In this document: positions 1 to 9,624 of the stretch, one piece after another | Numbering within the stretch: the first letter of the stretch is position 1 | How the letters are laid out: the number at the start of each line of letters is the position of its first letter | The notes under the pieces: generated by a model | The model's database searches: none | Seen by the model: the letters and a program-made list of their open reading frames with translations, nothing else | Told to the model about the DNA's origin: nothing | Made by a program: the position numbers and the translations under genes | Source of the DNA: Alloprevotella rava | GTDB lineage: Bacteria; Bacteroidota; Bacteroidia; Bacteroidales; Bacteroidaceae | Length of the DNA stretch: 64,000 nucleotides | Direction: 5' to 3' | Assembly: GCF_014195585.1 (NCBI RefSeq) | Contig: NZ_JACICA010000001.1 | Coordinates: forward strand, 310,001 to 374,000

Positions 1-1923
1 CGAACCTGAATTGCCGCCTGTGATGTCATTGTTGGAGATGAAGCATGTGGGCAACTGGCCGTCCTCTCGAGCATAGCGTCCGAAGTCGCGCGCCTCATAG
101 AGCTGACGCATACGCGGATGTACGATGTAGTCGATATTGGTGCTGTCCTCCTTCTCAAACATGCCCTTCAGCGTGGTGCGCCAATCATAGAGCACACCAT
201 CGCGAGGCTTCATCGCCTTTACGTGGCCGTAAGTCATGCGCAGTGTGAAGTTGGCATCGGGAGCTTTGGAGTTGTTGTACATCTCTTCGAGTCCACGAAC
301 GTAGGTCTTCTCCAGGGGTTGGACGGCCGTTTTGAAATGTTTTGTTCCCTCCAATTTTTCTGAAAGTTCGTCAATGTCTTTAATCATCCTATAGATGGGA
401 TCGGAAGTGAGCGTTTCTATCAAGGGATTGGCAGCGAAAGTCTCCAGCTTTTTGCGGCTGGCAAAGATGGACTGCGAGATGAGTTCGTAGGGATTGCCTA
501 CCTGCAAACTGCGCGATATGGGCAAACGGCAGTTTTTCTCCCAGATGGGGAGCAGCAAGAGGGTGCGTTCAATGACATAATCCTTGGTGAAATCTTCCAG
601 CTGTTTGTCATAGCTTTCGAGCAGAGCTTTGCTGCTGTTTTGGACATCCTGACGGTTGTTTGCCTTTAAGGCAGCGAGCAGTTTTTGCATGATTCTGTAG
701 GATGCGGGATATTTGATGTTGCCCAGTGTTGCATACAGCAGATTATCGTCGAAGATAGAATCCTGATAAGTCTTACAGAGATTGTTGATGTCAGCCACCA
801 CCGTTTGGTATTCAGGTTTGCCGCTTTGGCGCGCAAAATCTTGGAAGCGCTTTTCCTCACGGCGTTTCTCATCGATGAGTTTTAAGTTGCGCACAGCCTT
901 AATCATGCCATCGTAGTTCTTCACCACATTGCCCAATCGCATATTGGTACTTTCAAGGACGAGGCGGATGCTGTCGTTCTTTTCCATATATTTCTTATAG
1001 AGATCGAGAACGGGCCAGCCAGCCATCACTATGGGCTGATTGGTGTTATTGACACGCAGTGCAACCTGTTCGGAGGTGAGGAAGCGCGATGTTGAGCCGG
1101 GGAAGCCCATCACCATGGTATAGTCGCCCTCCTGAACACCTTTTGAAGAAATGCGCAGATAGTTTTTGCGCTTCAAGGGAATATTCTTGGGACTGTAGGG
1201 TGCGGGTTGTCCGTTCTTATCGGCATAGATGCGAAACGCACACCAGTCGACATTTTGGCGAGGCCATACCCAGTTGTCGGAATTGCCACCAAACTGAGCT
1301 ACATTAAGGGGAGGATCGGCCACGAGGCGCACGTCAGTGTATTCCTGCATATAGATGATGTAGAACTGGTTGCCACCGAAGAATGGAAGCAGGGTTGATT
1401 CGATGCCTTTCAGCTTTGCATATTTCGATTTCTTGCGCAATTCGTTATTCATCTTCGAGGTGAAGCTGTAGCTCTGGCGTGTGTATTTATCGATGCCCAA
1501 TCGGCGTGCTTCAGCTTCGACCTGCGCCGTCACGTCTTCAATTGCCAAGACAAACGTAAAGGTGAGGTTGGGTGTGGGAAGTTCCTCCGCGCGACTTTTT
1601 GCAAAGAAACCGTCCTTGAGATAGTTTTTCTCAACGGTGCTCATGGCGTGGATGTAGGAGAAACCGCAATGGTTGTTGGTGAAGATAAGGCCGTCGGGCG
1701 ATACAACTTCACCCGTACATCCATTGCCGAAGATACCGACAACATCTTTCAGGCTCGAGCCTGTCTCACTATAGAGCTGGGAGGGCGGTAGTTGTAGACC
1801 TGCTTTTCGGAGCGAGTCGGCAAGGTGTTGTTGTTCCATAAGTTTTAGTAGCCACATACCTTCATCGGCACGGGCAACAAGGCTGCACAGAACAGCCACT
1901 GCTAACAATAAAACTTTCTTCAT
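1..1923 (-). CDS. S46 family dipeptidyl-peptidase (DPP7/DPP11 type), 3' end outside window
   Basis: The ATG at 1923-1921 opens a frame that stays open to base 1, giving the first 641 residues; the C-terminal part lies beyond the left edge. A signal peptide covers about residues 1-19 (cleavage near ARA|D). The catalytic residues of the chymotrypsin-like S46 family are visible: His85 in FTNNHCGF, Asp226 in NVDWCAFRIY and Ser639 in GGNSGS. The family removes dipeptides from peptide N-termini in the periplasm and feeds peptide catabolism in asaccharolytic Bacteroidales. Specificity (hydrophobic DPP7 versus Asp/Glu DPP11) depends on a residue about 20 positions after the catalytic Ser, which is outside the window, so the subtype stays open. 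Confidence 0.9.
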   Translation of the reverse strand, partial: MKKVLLLAVAVLCSLVARADEGMWLLKLMEQQHLADSLRKAGLQLPPSQLYSETGSSLKDVVGIFGNGCTGEVVSPDGLIFTNNHCGFSYIHAMSTVEKNYLKDGFFAKSRAEELPTPNLTFTFVLAIEDVTAQVEAEARRLGIDKYTRQSYSFTSKMNNELRKKSKYAKLKGIESTLLPFFGGNQFYIIYMQEYTDVRLVADPPLNVAQFGGNSDNWVWPRQNVDWCAFRIYADKNGQPAPYSPKNIPLKRKNYLRISSKGVQEGDYTMVMGFPGSTSRFLTSEQVALRVNNTNQPIVMAGWPVLDLYKKYMEKNDSIRLVLESTNMRLGNVVKNYDGMIKAVRNLKLIDEKRREEKRFQDFARQSGKPEYQTVVADINNLCKTYQDSIFDDNLLYATLGNIKYPASYRIMQKLLAALKANNRQDVQNSSKALLESYDKQLEDFTKDYVIERTLLLLPIWEKNCRLPISRSLQVGNPYELISQSIFASRKKLETFAANPLIETLTSDPIYRMIKDIDELSEKLEGTKHFKTAVQPLEKTYVRGLEEMYNNSKAPDANFTLRMTYGHVKAMKPRDGVLYDWRTTLKGMFEKEDSTNIDYIVHPRMRQLYEARDFGRYAREDGQLPTCFISNNDITGGNSGS

Positions 1924-1987
1924 ATCACTGTGGGGTTAAGGATTATACGATGGGGAGGTTGTGAGTTTGGACAGAACTCAGCATGGC

Positions 1988-4552
1988 TTAGAACGGATAG
2001 CCTATGGCGAAATGGAAAACAAGTCCGTCTTTGAATTTCTCCAAATTGTAGAAACCGCTACGGTTGGTTTTGTAAGGCGCGTGAAGTCCGATACCTAAAT
2101 CGAAGCGCAGAACGAGGAATTCCAAATCGTAGCGCAGACCGACGCCCGTGCCTACTGCAATATTTTTTAGCGTGGAGGCAGAGAGGCGTCCGCCGGGCCG
2201 ATTAGCGTCTTCACGCATCAGCCAAACATTGCCGGCATCTATAAATGTTGCGCCATAGAGCGAGCCGAACAGATGAGCGCGCAGTTCAGTATTGACTTCC
2301 AGTTTGATGTCGCCCGTCTGGTCTATATAGGAGTATTTAGAATCATTGCTGCGATAACTACCCGGACCGATGGTTCGGATGGTAAAACCGCGAACCGAAT
2401 TGGCACCTCCCGCATAGAACTGTTCTGAATAAGGGGCTGTGGTGCTATTGCCATAGGAGAAGATGACCCCGCCAAAGAAGCGTGTGGCCAGTGTGAGACG
2501 GTTGTTGATGGGGAGAGTGTAGTGCATCTCCGCTGTTGTCTTTACAAACTGGGCGAAAGGGCTTCCGAAGATGCGTTTATTCTGTTCGTTGAACTTCTTT
2601 CCCGTTGCGGCATAAAAGCCCGAAAAGAGATTACCGGCTTCTTTTGCGTGGAGTTGAACCATCAGCTTATTGCGGTGTCGGGCAGTAGAAGTGTATGTGA
2701 AGGTGTAGGACATGGCTGGGATGAACTGGTCGCGCATGGACACTGCCAGTGTGGGATTGGCAGCCATGATAGAGTCGTAGGTGTGGGAAGTGTTGATAGT
2801 GTTGTTGAAGTCGATGCTTAGCGGCGTTAGCTCATGGAGCATATTCGACTTCTTGTACCAGTTATACGTTGCACTAAGTCCGGCACTCACCAAGGTGAAG
2901 AAACCTGCGCGTCGTTTCCAGTCGCCGTTGATAGCAAATGTTGTTTCGGCGGGGAAGTTGAGGCGATGGCGCGAAATGATAGGAGCAAAGAAACGCGGGA
3001 AAGTGAAAGAGAGTTGCGAGCCCAATTCGTAGCTGTTCAGCAATGAGTTGCTGCTACGAATGCCCGAACCAAACTGCCATTCATACGATCCGAAAATTTT
3101 GAAAGAAACGGTTTCTCCACCACGAAAAGCATTGCGCTTGTTCATCTCATAAGACAAACCAGGTCCTACTTGCTGATTGCTCTTGAGCGTAGTGTTCATT
3201 TCAAAATCAGAATCGTAGCGTTTACCCATTTGTGCCGAAATATAGATATCAAGCGAGTCGCAATTAGCAGCAGTGTCTCGCGGTACATAGCTAACATCAA
3301 GCATATTGAAAACACCTATTTTGTTCAACTTCTCCAGAGTGTTGCGCTGATCGGTATAATGATACAGTTCGTCTTTATTGTGCATGACGGCGTGGCGCCA
3401 CATACTGGAGCGTAGCGGCATCTTATTGCCGCCATAAGTATAGGTGAAATTCTGATCTGTACGTGAAGCATTCAATTGTTCCTCTTCATTGCGTCGTACA
3501 TTTATATATGTCTGTCCAATGTACCATGGGTGATTAGCAACAGCAGGAATACTGGGCTTTGGCATCACACGAAGTTGTACAAAATTTTTACGGATCAAGG
3601 TATCGGCTTGATAAGTGGTGTAGTCGTCCAGCCAATAATAGTAGCCGTTCTCTCTGAGGAGCGAACCTATGCGCGTTTGCTCATTCGCCAGTTTTACCAC
3701 GCTAAACGGTGCACCCTTTGTCAAGAGGTGTTTCGACTTAGTGGAATGAAGCAGACTATCTTGCTGCGCACCAAAAGAATAGTACTGGATAGAGTCGAAA
3801 CGCGACAACGGCCCCACATTGACCGTATAGCTAATTTTAGCTTGCTTGGGATTTTTCTGCTCTATAATCTTATATCCCACTTTGCTACGGAAGTAGCCAT
3901 AATTCTGCAAGGTGTTTTGTGCCACCTTGATGCGCATATCAGGATTTACTGTTGTGACGTAGACGGGTTGCTGAGCAAAACATTTATAAATCCATTTTCC
4001 CAAACCCGACTTGGCATCAACGAAACCATTGTAGAACCATAGTCCCAACTGAAAAGGAGAGCGTAAAGAGGAAGAACCGAACAGAGCATTGTTAGGCGGA
4101 TAGGCCAGTACGGCTTCCACTTCCTCCTTCGCTGTTTCAAAGGCTTCTTTGTTGGCAGCACGTTCTGCCGCTTCAGCTTGTTCTTCAGCTTTCTGTTCGG
4201 CTTTAGTTTTCTGTCCGTTCAGCGCCGCATCTTTGAGTTTGTCAAGCGTGTTGCCATCTGTTCGTCCTGCCAAAACATCGCTCACCGTATTTGCTACATC
4301 GGCAATCGTAGTGATAACGCCCACCGAATCGCGGCGAATCTTCGTTTTCTTTGTAGGAGTGTTAGTGTATGCAATCTTGTCGATACCGATGTACAACTGC
4401 TCATCACTGGGCAGTTTTGAAGTAGTAGAGCATGATGTAAGGAATAGCAAAAGGAGTAGCACAAGCCCCATTACACTCTTCGAAACTCTCAACAGCGAAC
4501 GAAAACTCATTGCGCGTGCTATATCTTGGGAAAATATATTGTCTTGTTTCAT
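1988..4552 (-). CDS. tamL: TamL-like outer membrane protein (BamA/TamA superfamily, lipoprotein)
   Basis: 854 residues. The N-terminus has a lipoprotein signal ending LLFLTSC, so the mature protein probably starts at that Cys. The first 14 residues precede a second Met (start at 4510) that would give a more usual signal peptide. An Ala/Glu-rich linker and POTRA-like region follow, then a C-terminal 16-strand-type Omp85 barrel with RGF-like text (VRGFTIRTIGPGS) and a terminal Phe (IGYPF). In Bacteroidetes TamL is the lipidated TamA counterpart that works with TamB in outer-membrane assembly or lipid transfer. It lies 71 bp downstream of tamB on the same strand, so the two form an operon. Confidence 0.85.
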   Translation of the reverse strand: MKQDNIFSQDIARAMSFRSLLRVSKSVMGLVLLLLLFLTSCSTTSKLPSDEQLYIGIDKIAYTNTPTKKTKIRRDSVGVITTIADVANTVSDVLAGRTDGNTLDKLKDAALNGQKTKAEQKAEEQAEAAERAANKEAFETAKEEVEAVLAYPPNNALFGSSSLRSPFQLGLWFYNGFVDAKSGLGKWIYKCFAQQPVYVTTVNPDMRIKVAQNTLQNYGYFRSKVGYKIIEQKNPKQAKISYTVNVGPLSRFDSIQYYSFGAQQDSLLHSTKSKHLLTKGAPFSVVKLANEQTRIGSLLRENGYYYWLDDYTTYQADTLIRKNFVQLRVMPKPSIPAVANHPWYIGQTYINVRRNEEEQLNASRTDQNFTYTYGGNKMPLRSSMWRHAVMHNKDELYHYTDQRNTLEKLNKIGVFNMLDVSYVPRDTAANCDSLDIYISAQMGKRYDSDFEMNTTLKSNQQVGPGLSYEMNKRNAFRGGETVSFKIFGSYEWQFGSGIRSSNSLLNSYELGSQLSFTFPRFFAPIISRHRLNFPAETTFAINGDWKRRAGFFTLVSAGLSATYNWYKKSNMLHELTPLSIDFNNTINTSHTYDSIMAANPTLAVSMRDQFIPAMSYTFTYTSTARHRNKLMVQLHAKEAGNLFSGFYAATGKKFNEQNKRIFGSPFAQFVKTTAEMHYTLPINNRLTLATRFFGGVIFSYGNSTTAPYSEQFYAGGANSVRGFTIRTIGPGSYRSNDSKYSYIDQTGDIKLEVNTELRAHLFGSLYGATFIDAGNVWLMREDANRPGGRLSASTLKNIAVGTGVGLRYDLEFLVLRFDLGIGLHAPYKTNRSGFYNLEKFKDGLVFHFAIGYPF

Positions 4553-4623
4553 TATTGTTTTCTATTATAGAAAGGTTGCTCTTTTACCCTTTTCGCCTCA
4601 ACGATAAAGAGCAATAATCCAAC

Positions 4624-7600
4624 TTATTTTTTCTCTTTCTTACGCCAGAAGATGAAGAGATCGCCAAACTTATCCGTCTTTTTGCGCACAGAGTAGCCCA
4701 AACCAGTCTTTGTGAGCTGCCCTTCAAGGGGGTCTTGCTGGTCGCGATCGTAGAAGACGCGCAGATAGCGAGTTGCCCCTTGGTTCATACGATATTCAAC
4801 ACTCACGTTATTGATAATACTCTCTGCACGATTATCTGCATTCTTACCAGCACTTACGCGCCCGCCGATGATCACTCGGATACGATCGTCCCAGAAGCGT
4901 TTAGCAAACTGGAAAGAATAGTCAGTGGTTTGTGTACCGACGAGTGAAGTTCCAGTTTCTACGCCCACGCTTAAATCGACACTCTTCAGTGCGTTACCCG
5001 CAATGTTCTGAATCTCATTTTGGAGGAAAGCATTTAGCGCATTGTTTGCTTTAAAGCCGCTCTTCATTGAACTAGAGTCGGTGAGGTACATACCTGTTGC
5101 CATCATCGCTACAGCCGCTTTGTTGCGTTGCTCCTTTGACATAGCAGCTAATTGGTTTTGAACGCTCAAATCTTCGGGAGCAGCAATGGTGAATTCTAGC
5201 CCCATCTTGTCGAGCGTATTGGTGATGGAAACGCCTACATCAAAAGCCACACTGCGTTGCTGCTCATTTTCTGTGACGAGGACTTTCATGCGCTCCAGTG
5301 CCGTCACGTTGAGCCGTGGATTGGTAGGGTCACCAGTGAAATCGATAGTGCTGCCCTCCACCAACTTAAATGTGCGGAGTGGAATAACAGGCAGTTCGTA
5401 TTTCATCTCACCCGAACTGGCTGTTAGTCGGCCAGTGAGGCGCATATCTCCTTGGTGCGTGATGCGGAATGTAAGATTGCCGCCACCTTCAATATTGGCG
5501 TAGTTCTGTCCATCTTCGGAGAGAAGACAGTTGAAATGAGCCCCTTCGTTGACATTGATACCCAGCGCGAGGTCATAGCTTGATGAGGCTTGTTCTTCAA
5601 GTTCTATTTCTTCTTCAGGATCGGTGAAATTTGTGAACTTCACAAGATCTTCGAGACGATTATCTACTGAGACGGGCGAATCCTTCAGAATATATGTCAT
5701 ATTGGTATTATCGAGGATGTCGAGTCGTCCGCGAATCGACAAATTATCTGCTGTACCTTTCAGCGTACCTTGACAGTCGGCATAGACTTTTCCAAATACC
5801 AAAGAGTTGCGCTTACGTTGCGTATTGATAAGTTCGAAGTCGTTCGCTTTTACGTTGAAATCCAAAGAAACTTTGCTGGTGTTGCTTATATCTATATCGC
5901 CATTGAGAACGAGCGGATTCTTCCCCGTGGAGTAGAGGTTGTAATTCTCAAAATGCACCTTAGAGTTGTTGATAGCAACAGGCTTTTCTTCCATGCGGAA
6001 GTCAAAACCGTAGACGTCGGAGTAAACGTGACCAGAATCTACATCTAATGATCCATTGAGTATCGGGTTCTTCGCTGTTCCTTGAAGCGTGAAATCGCCG
6101 CCCGCTTTACCGCGTAGTGCTATGTCAGTTCCTTCGAGGAAGGCATTGAGCATAGGCATTGGGAAATCGTGTAGATTGCCTTTTACATTAAATTCTCCGC
6201 TCCTGTCAGCATAAGTACCCTCTGCTTCGAGAACTTCGATACCGCCCGAGCTAATAAAGGCCGAGGCGTAGTGTTCTCCGTTCGATTTGGGCAAGTAAGT
6301 AACATCGGCTCCAATCTGTCCCAGACGTGTACCATCAAAAGCAAAACTGTTAGCTTGAAGTGAACCCATCGCACTGATATTCTTATGATCGTCGAAGAAG
6401 TGAATATCGCCCGAGAGCAAACCTTGCATTTTTGGTAAGAAAGGAAGTACATTGGATAGCTCACCTAAGTTGACATTGTTCACAGAAAGCGTGATATCGT
6501 TTACACTATCGGTGGCGGTAGAGTAAATCTTAAGACCCGTACCGTCATCCGCTGTTAAGTTTACATCCGCTCGAATCTGTTTATTGTTTCCAAGGAAGAT
6601 GTAGTTATCTTTATTGATACTGAAACTGCGATAAGCCAGAACAGGCTGTTCGGGATAAAGAACGATGTTGATACCATCTTGCAATACATCAGCACGCAAG
6701 CCCACATCGAAACCTTTATCCCCGTCGGCATCAAAGAACTTTGCTTGTATTCCAGCTCCTTGCGAAAGGATGTAACCATGTAGCTGCGCGTTGAATTTAT
6801 TGGGGTTGCGTCGCGTGTAGTTTCGGACACCTCCGTCAATAACCACGCCTGAAGTATCTTGCGATATGACCAAGTTGACACTATCTAAAAGTAGTTTTCC
6901 TGTTGTGATGGAGTCGGCACGGATGAGGCCCGACAGTCCCGAGAGAGGATGAGCATGGAGATCAATATAAGCCGTGCGGAACTGATACCCTTTGATGCGC
7001 AAATAGTCGCTCACGAAATTAGTACGCGCAGCTTCGAAATGGAAATTCATCACTGGCAGCTCACTCTTGAGAGCCTCTTGATTGAGCTGGCGGTGAGCCA
7101 GTTGCTTTTCAAACTGATGGAAGAAACGCGTAAGACGCGGCACAAGACGATCAACATTCCCCCGCGTTCCGAGTCGAAGTACCATGTCGCCACTAGTGGC
7201 AAAGACGTGGGTTGAATCATTTCCCGTCCCAAACGAGAAATCTATATCGCCAGGCGTGAAACCTCTGTTGGGCGTCATTGCCAAGAGGTCGGTGAATCGG
7301 CCAGATGCTGAGTAAGCTGTGAATGCGCGATTGGTGCGGAAGTGCATATCAATCTGGCCGCCACCTTGCACAGTGTCCGCTGTCAGGCCCAATCGGCGGA
7401 AATCAATTTTCTCAAAATTGCTCGACAATCGGCCAGAGATGTCTCTACCTAATGTAGCTTGGAGCGTTCCTTTTCCAGTAAGTAGCGCGTTGTTAATACT
7501 GAACTGAGCGTTCGATGTACTACCTTGTTGGCGAACCGTAATAGATAGTCCGCTTAGATCATAATTGGCGTAGTTAAAACTACGAACACGAGCATCCATC

Positions 7601-9435
7601 GTGAGGCCGGCGCGGGGGGAGAGTACGTCGAAACTTCTGCTACGCGCAGAGAGTGTCCCACTAAATGCCGACAGCCCCATATTAGGTAGGAACTGCTGCA
7701 ATGCGAGTTGGCGAGCATTAACGCGAACATCAAAGGCCTCTGTTTGCAGATTAACGCACGCCTTCACTTGCGCATTTCCGCGCCCTGTTGCAAGGTTCGT
7801 GTTGAGTTGGTAGTCAGTGCCGCGGAAGGATAGGTTACCTTTCATCCCCAGCGTAGCAGGAATGCTCACCGTTTTGGCCACATCGGGCAAAATGTTTCTG
7901 AAGAGTGAGGGAAGGGCTGCTCCCGTGCGGAGCGAAAAAATCATTTTTGCCGAAGGTGTTTTTCCCGTGATGCCATCCAATCGTCCATTACCGTTGAAAG
8001 TCAGAATGCCTGGCAGCTTGATAGAGGCATTTTGAAAAACGATATGAGCCAAATTCCCCGAGAAACGCCCATTGAGCGAAAGCGTTCGGTTGGGATAGAG
8101 GCGGAGATAACGAGCAGGAAGATAACCGCGCGCCAAGTTTTTCACATCAGGTGCCCCTAACGTTGCAACGAGGTTCAAACTAACTGAAGCACGACTGCCT
8201 TTGTTAAAAGCTGAGAAGGGTAGATTTACCGTGGCACGCAGCGAAGAATAGGGCGTTTTTAGGTTGAGGGCAGGAAGCACTATGTGTGTGCTGTCAAGAT
8301 ACACCGCTCCGCTGAGCTCTTTCACTGCAAAACCGCATTGCTCCTGTAAGGCAACGTGGCGCACACCCAAGCGCAAAACGCCTGCGCGGTTGTAACTGAG
8401 CGTGTCGATTTGTGCGTTTAGCCCTGTCACTACAACGTTAGTTGGATCGAATGGCTTTGTGGGCTTTTGTAGTGTAGTTGAATTGCTGGAGGCAGTGCGG
8501 AACTTCCATTGTTTCCCGCGCCCTATTGTCTCTACGGGGAATGGACTCCAGCGTTCCAGTGCTGCCACGTTATCAGTATAAGTGTAGGCAATGCGCACAC
8601 TGTCTTTGTGGTTTCGTTGACGGTCGGCAGGAATTGCAGGGATGGGATTCTTTGGTGTCCAAGTGCCGTCAGCCCCATTGGGCGTATAAGCCACATTCCC
8701 CTTCTTGATATTCAAGCTGCGGAAGGCATAATACGCCTTATCCGTGTCGAAGTCGCCATCGGTGAGCACCGCCTTTTTCAATTGAGCCGCCACCCAAATA
8801 GTGTGATGCGCCTTTTGGGGAGACGTGATGGGCAAAGCTCCAGCCAATGCTACACGCGCTTTGACATTTTCGAGACTGACTTCGTCCACACGTATGCGCC
8901 AATGGCTCTTGGTGGTCGTAGTATCGTCGAGCGCACTATCGGCGAGAGCCACTGTTATGTCTGAATTGCGCAGTTGTGCCAACTGAACATGAACGTCCTG
9001 TTTTTGCCAATTCACGCCTTTTGTTTCTGCTGTGAGATGCCCCACAACTCCCTTGATGCGTGTATTTGAGATATAATTTTTTGTATCTATTCGCGACGCG
9101 TCTAATTCGATTCCACTCACATTGGCTTGCCCATGAAAGAGAGGGAGCATTTCCAAATTGAGTCGGACGGTGCGTGCGTTGAGCAGCGTGTCGCCTTTCT
9201 GCACAGCTTTCACACCATTCACGTTGAGATCCAACGGAAAAGCTAGTCGAACATTATCGACGGAAAACTGAACGCCTGTTGTTTCGCTGAAATGCGTACA
9301 AACGCGCTGGACTATAAAGTTCTGAACTGGTGGAAGATAAACCAGTAGGGCTAGTATGAGGAAGAGGACTATTGGTGTGCAAACCACCCATAGTGCCACC
9401 TTTCCTATTTTTCTTAACTTGTTTGATTTCGGCAT
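4624..9435 (-). CDS. tamB: Translocation/assembly module protein TamB (AsmA-like, DUF490)
   Basis: 1,603 residues from the ATG at 9435; an upstream TTG (9444) overlaps a TATTTTTG promoter-like box and is less likely. One N-terminal membrane segment (about residues 10-35, VALWVVCTPIVLFLILALLVYL) anchors a very long periplasmic beta-rich body typical of AsmA/TamB bridge proteins. The C-terminal TamB domain runs to the end, with GLEFTIAAPEDLSVQNQL and KRFWDDRIRVIIGGRVS. TamB spans the periplasm and cooperates with TamL, the next gene. Length and domain order fit the family. The -7-like box lies immediately upstream of the ATG, which leaves almost no leader. Confidence 0.9.
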   Translation of the reverse strand: MPKSNKLRKIGKVALWVVCTPIVLFLILALLVYLPPVQNFIVQRVCTHFSETTGVQFSVDNVRLAFPLDLNVNGVKAVQKGDTLLNARTVRLNLEMLPLFHGQANVSGIELDASRIDTKNYISNTRIKGVVGHLTAETKGVNWQKQDVHVQLAQLRNSDITVALADSALDDTTTTKSHWRIRVDEVSLENVKARVALAGALPITSPQKAHHTIWVAAQLKKAVLTDGDFDTDKAYYAFRSLNIKKGNVAYTPNGADGTWTPKNPIPAIPADRQRNHKDSVRIAYTYTDNVAALERWSPFPVETIGRGKQWKFRTASSNSTTLQKPTKPFDPTNVVVTGLNAQIDTLSYNRAGVLRLGVRHVALQEQCGFAVKELSGAVYLDSTHIVLPALNLKTPYSSLRATVNLPFSAFNKGSRASVSLNLVATLGAPDVKNLARGYLPARYLRLYPNRTLSLNGRFSGNLAHIVFQNASIKLPGILTFNGNGRLDGITGKTPSAKMIFSLRTGAALPSLFRNILPDVAKTVSIPATLGMKGNLSFRGTDYQLNTNLATGRGNAQVKACVNLQTEAFDVRVNARQLALQQFLPNMGLSAFSGTLSARSRSFDVLSPRAGLTMDARVRSFNYANYDLSGLSITVRQQGSTSNAQFSINNALLTGKGTLQATLGRDISGRLSSNFEKIDFRRLGLTADTVQGGGQIDMHFRTNRAFTAYSASGRFTDLLAMTPNRGFTPGDIDFSFGTGNDSTHVFATSGDMVLRLGTRGNVDRLVPRLTRFFHQFEKQLAHRQLNQEALKSELPVMNFHFEAARTNFVSDYLRIKGYQFRTAYIDLHAHPLSGLSGLIRADSITTGKLLLDSVNLVISQDTSGVVIDGGVRNYTRRNPNKFNAQLHGYILSQGAGIQAKFFDADGDKGFDVGLRADVLQDGINIVLYPEQPVLAYRSFSINKDNYIFLGNNKQIRADVNLTADDGTGLKIYSTATDSVNDITLSVNNVNLGELSNVLPFLPKMQGLLSGDIHFFDDHKNISAMGSLQANSFAFDGTRLGQIGADVTYLPKSNGEHYASAFISSGGIEVLEAEGTYADRSGEFNVKGNLHDFPMPMLNAFLEGTDIALRGKAGGDFTLQGTAKNPILNGSLDVDSGHVYSDVYGFDFRMEEKPVAINNSKVHFENYNLYSTGKNPLVLNGDIDISNTSKVSLDFNVKANDFELINTQRKRNSLVFGKVYADCQGTLKGTADNLSIRGRLDILDNTNMTYILKDSPVSVDNRLEDLVKFTNFTDPEEEIELEEQASSSYDLALGINVNEGAHFNCLLSEDGQNYANIEGGGNLTFRITHQGDMRLTGRLTASSGEMKYELPVIPLRTFKLVEGSTIDFTGDPTNPRLNVTALERMKVLVTENEQQRSVAFDVGVSITNTLDKMGLEFTIAAPEDLSVQNQLAAMSKEQRNKAAVAMMATGMYLTDSSSMKSGFKANNALNAFLQNEIQNIAGNALKSVDLSVGVETGTSLVGTQTTDYSFQFAKRFWDDRIRVIIGGRVSAGKNADNRAESIINNVSVEYRMNQGATRYLRVFYDRDQQDPLEGQLTKTGLGYSVRKKTDKFGDLFIFWRKKEKK

Positions 9436-9560
9436 ATTTGGCAAAAATACGGATTTCTTGTCGTAGCCACATATCTTTCCCTTACAAACTCTTCCTTTTT
9501 CTCGCTTTTTTCTCTCTTCCTCCTTTCCGTGTTTTGCAGATGATTGTTTTTATACCAAAG

Positions 9561-9607
9561 AAAATCCCCACAAACTTACTCGCAGCGAGCAGTTAGTGGG
9601 GAATTTT
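9561..9607 (-). terminator. Intrinsic terminator of the BspA-like gene
   Basis: An inverted repeat (AAAATCCCCAC with GTGGGGAATTTT, one bulge) has an inner CTCG/CGAG stem. It lies 18 bp after the minus-strand stop at 9625 and ends in TTTTC on the minus strand. Confidence 0.75.
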
Positions 9608-9624
9608 CTATTTGAGGGAGAACA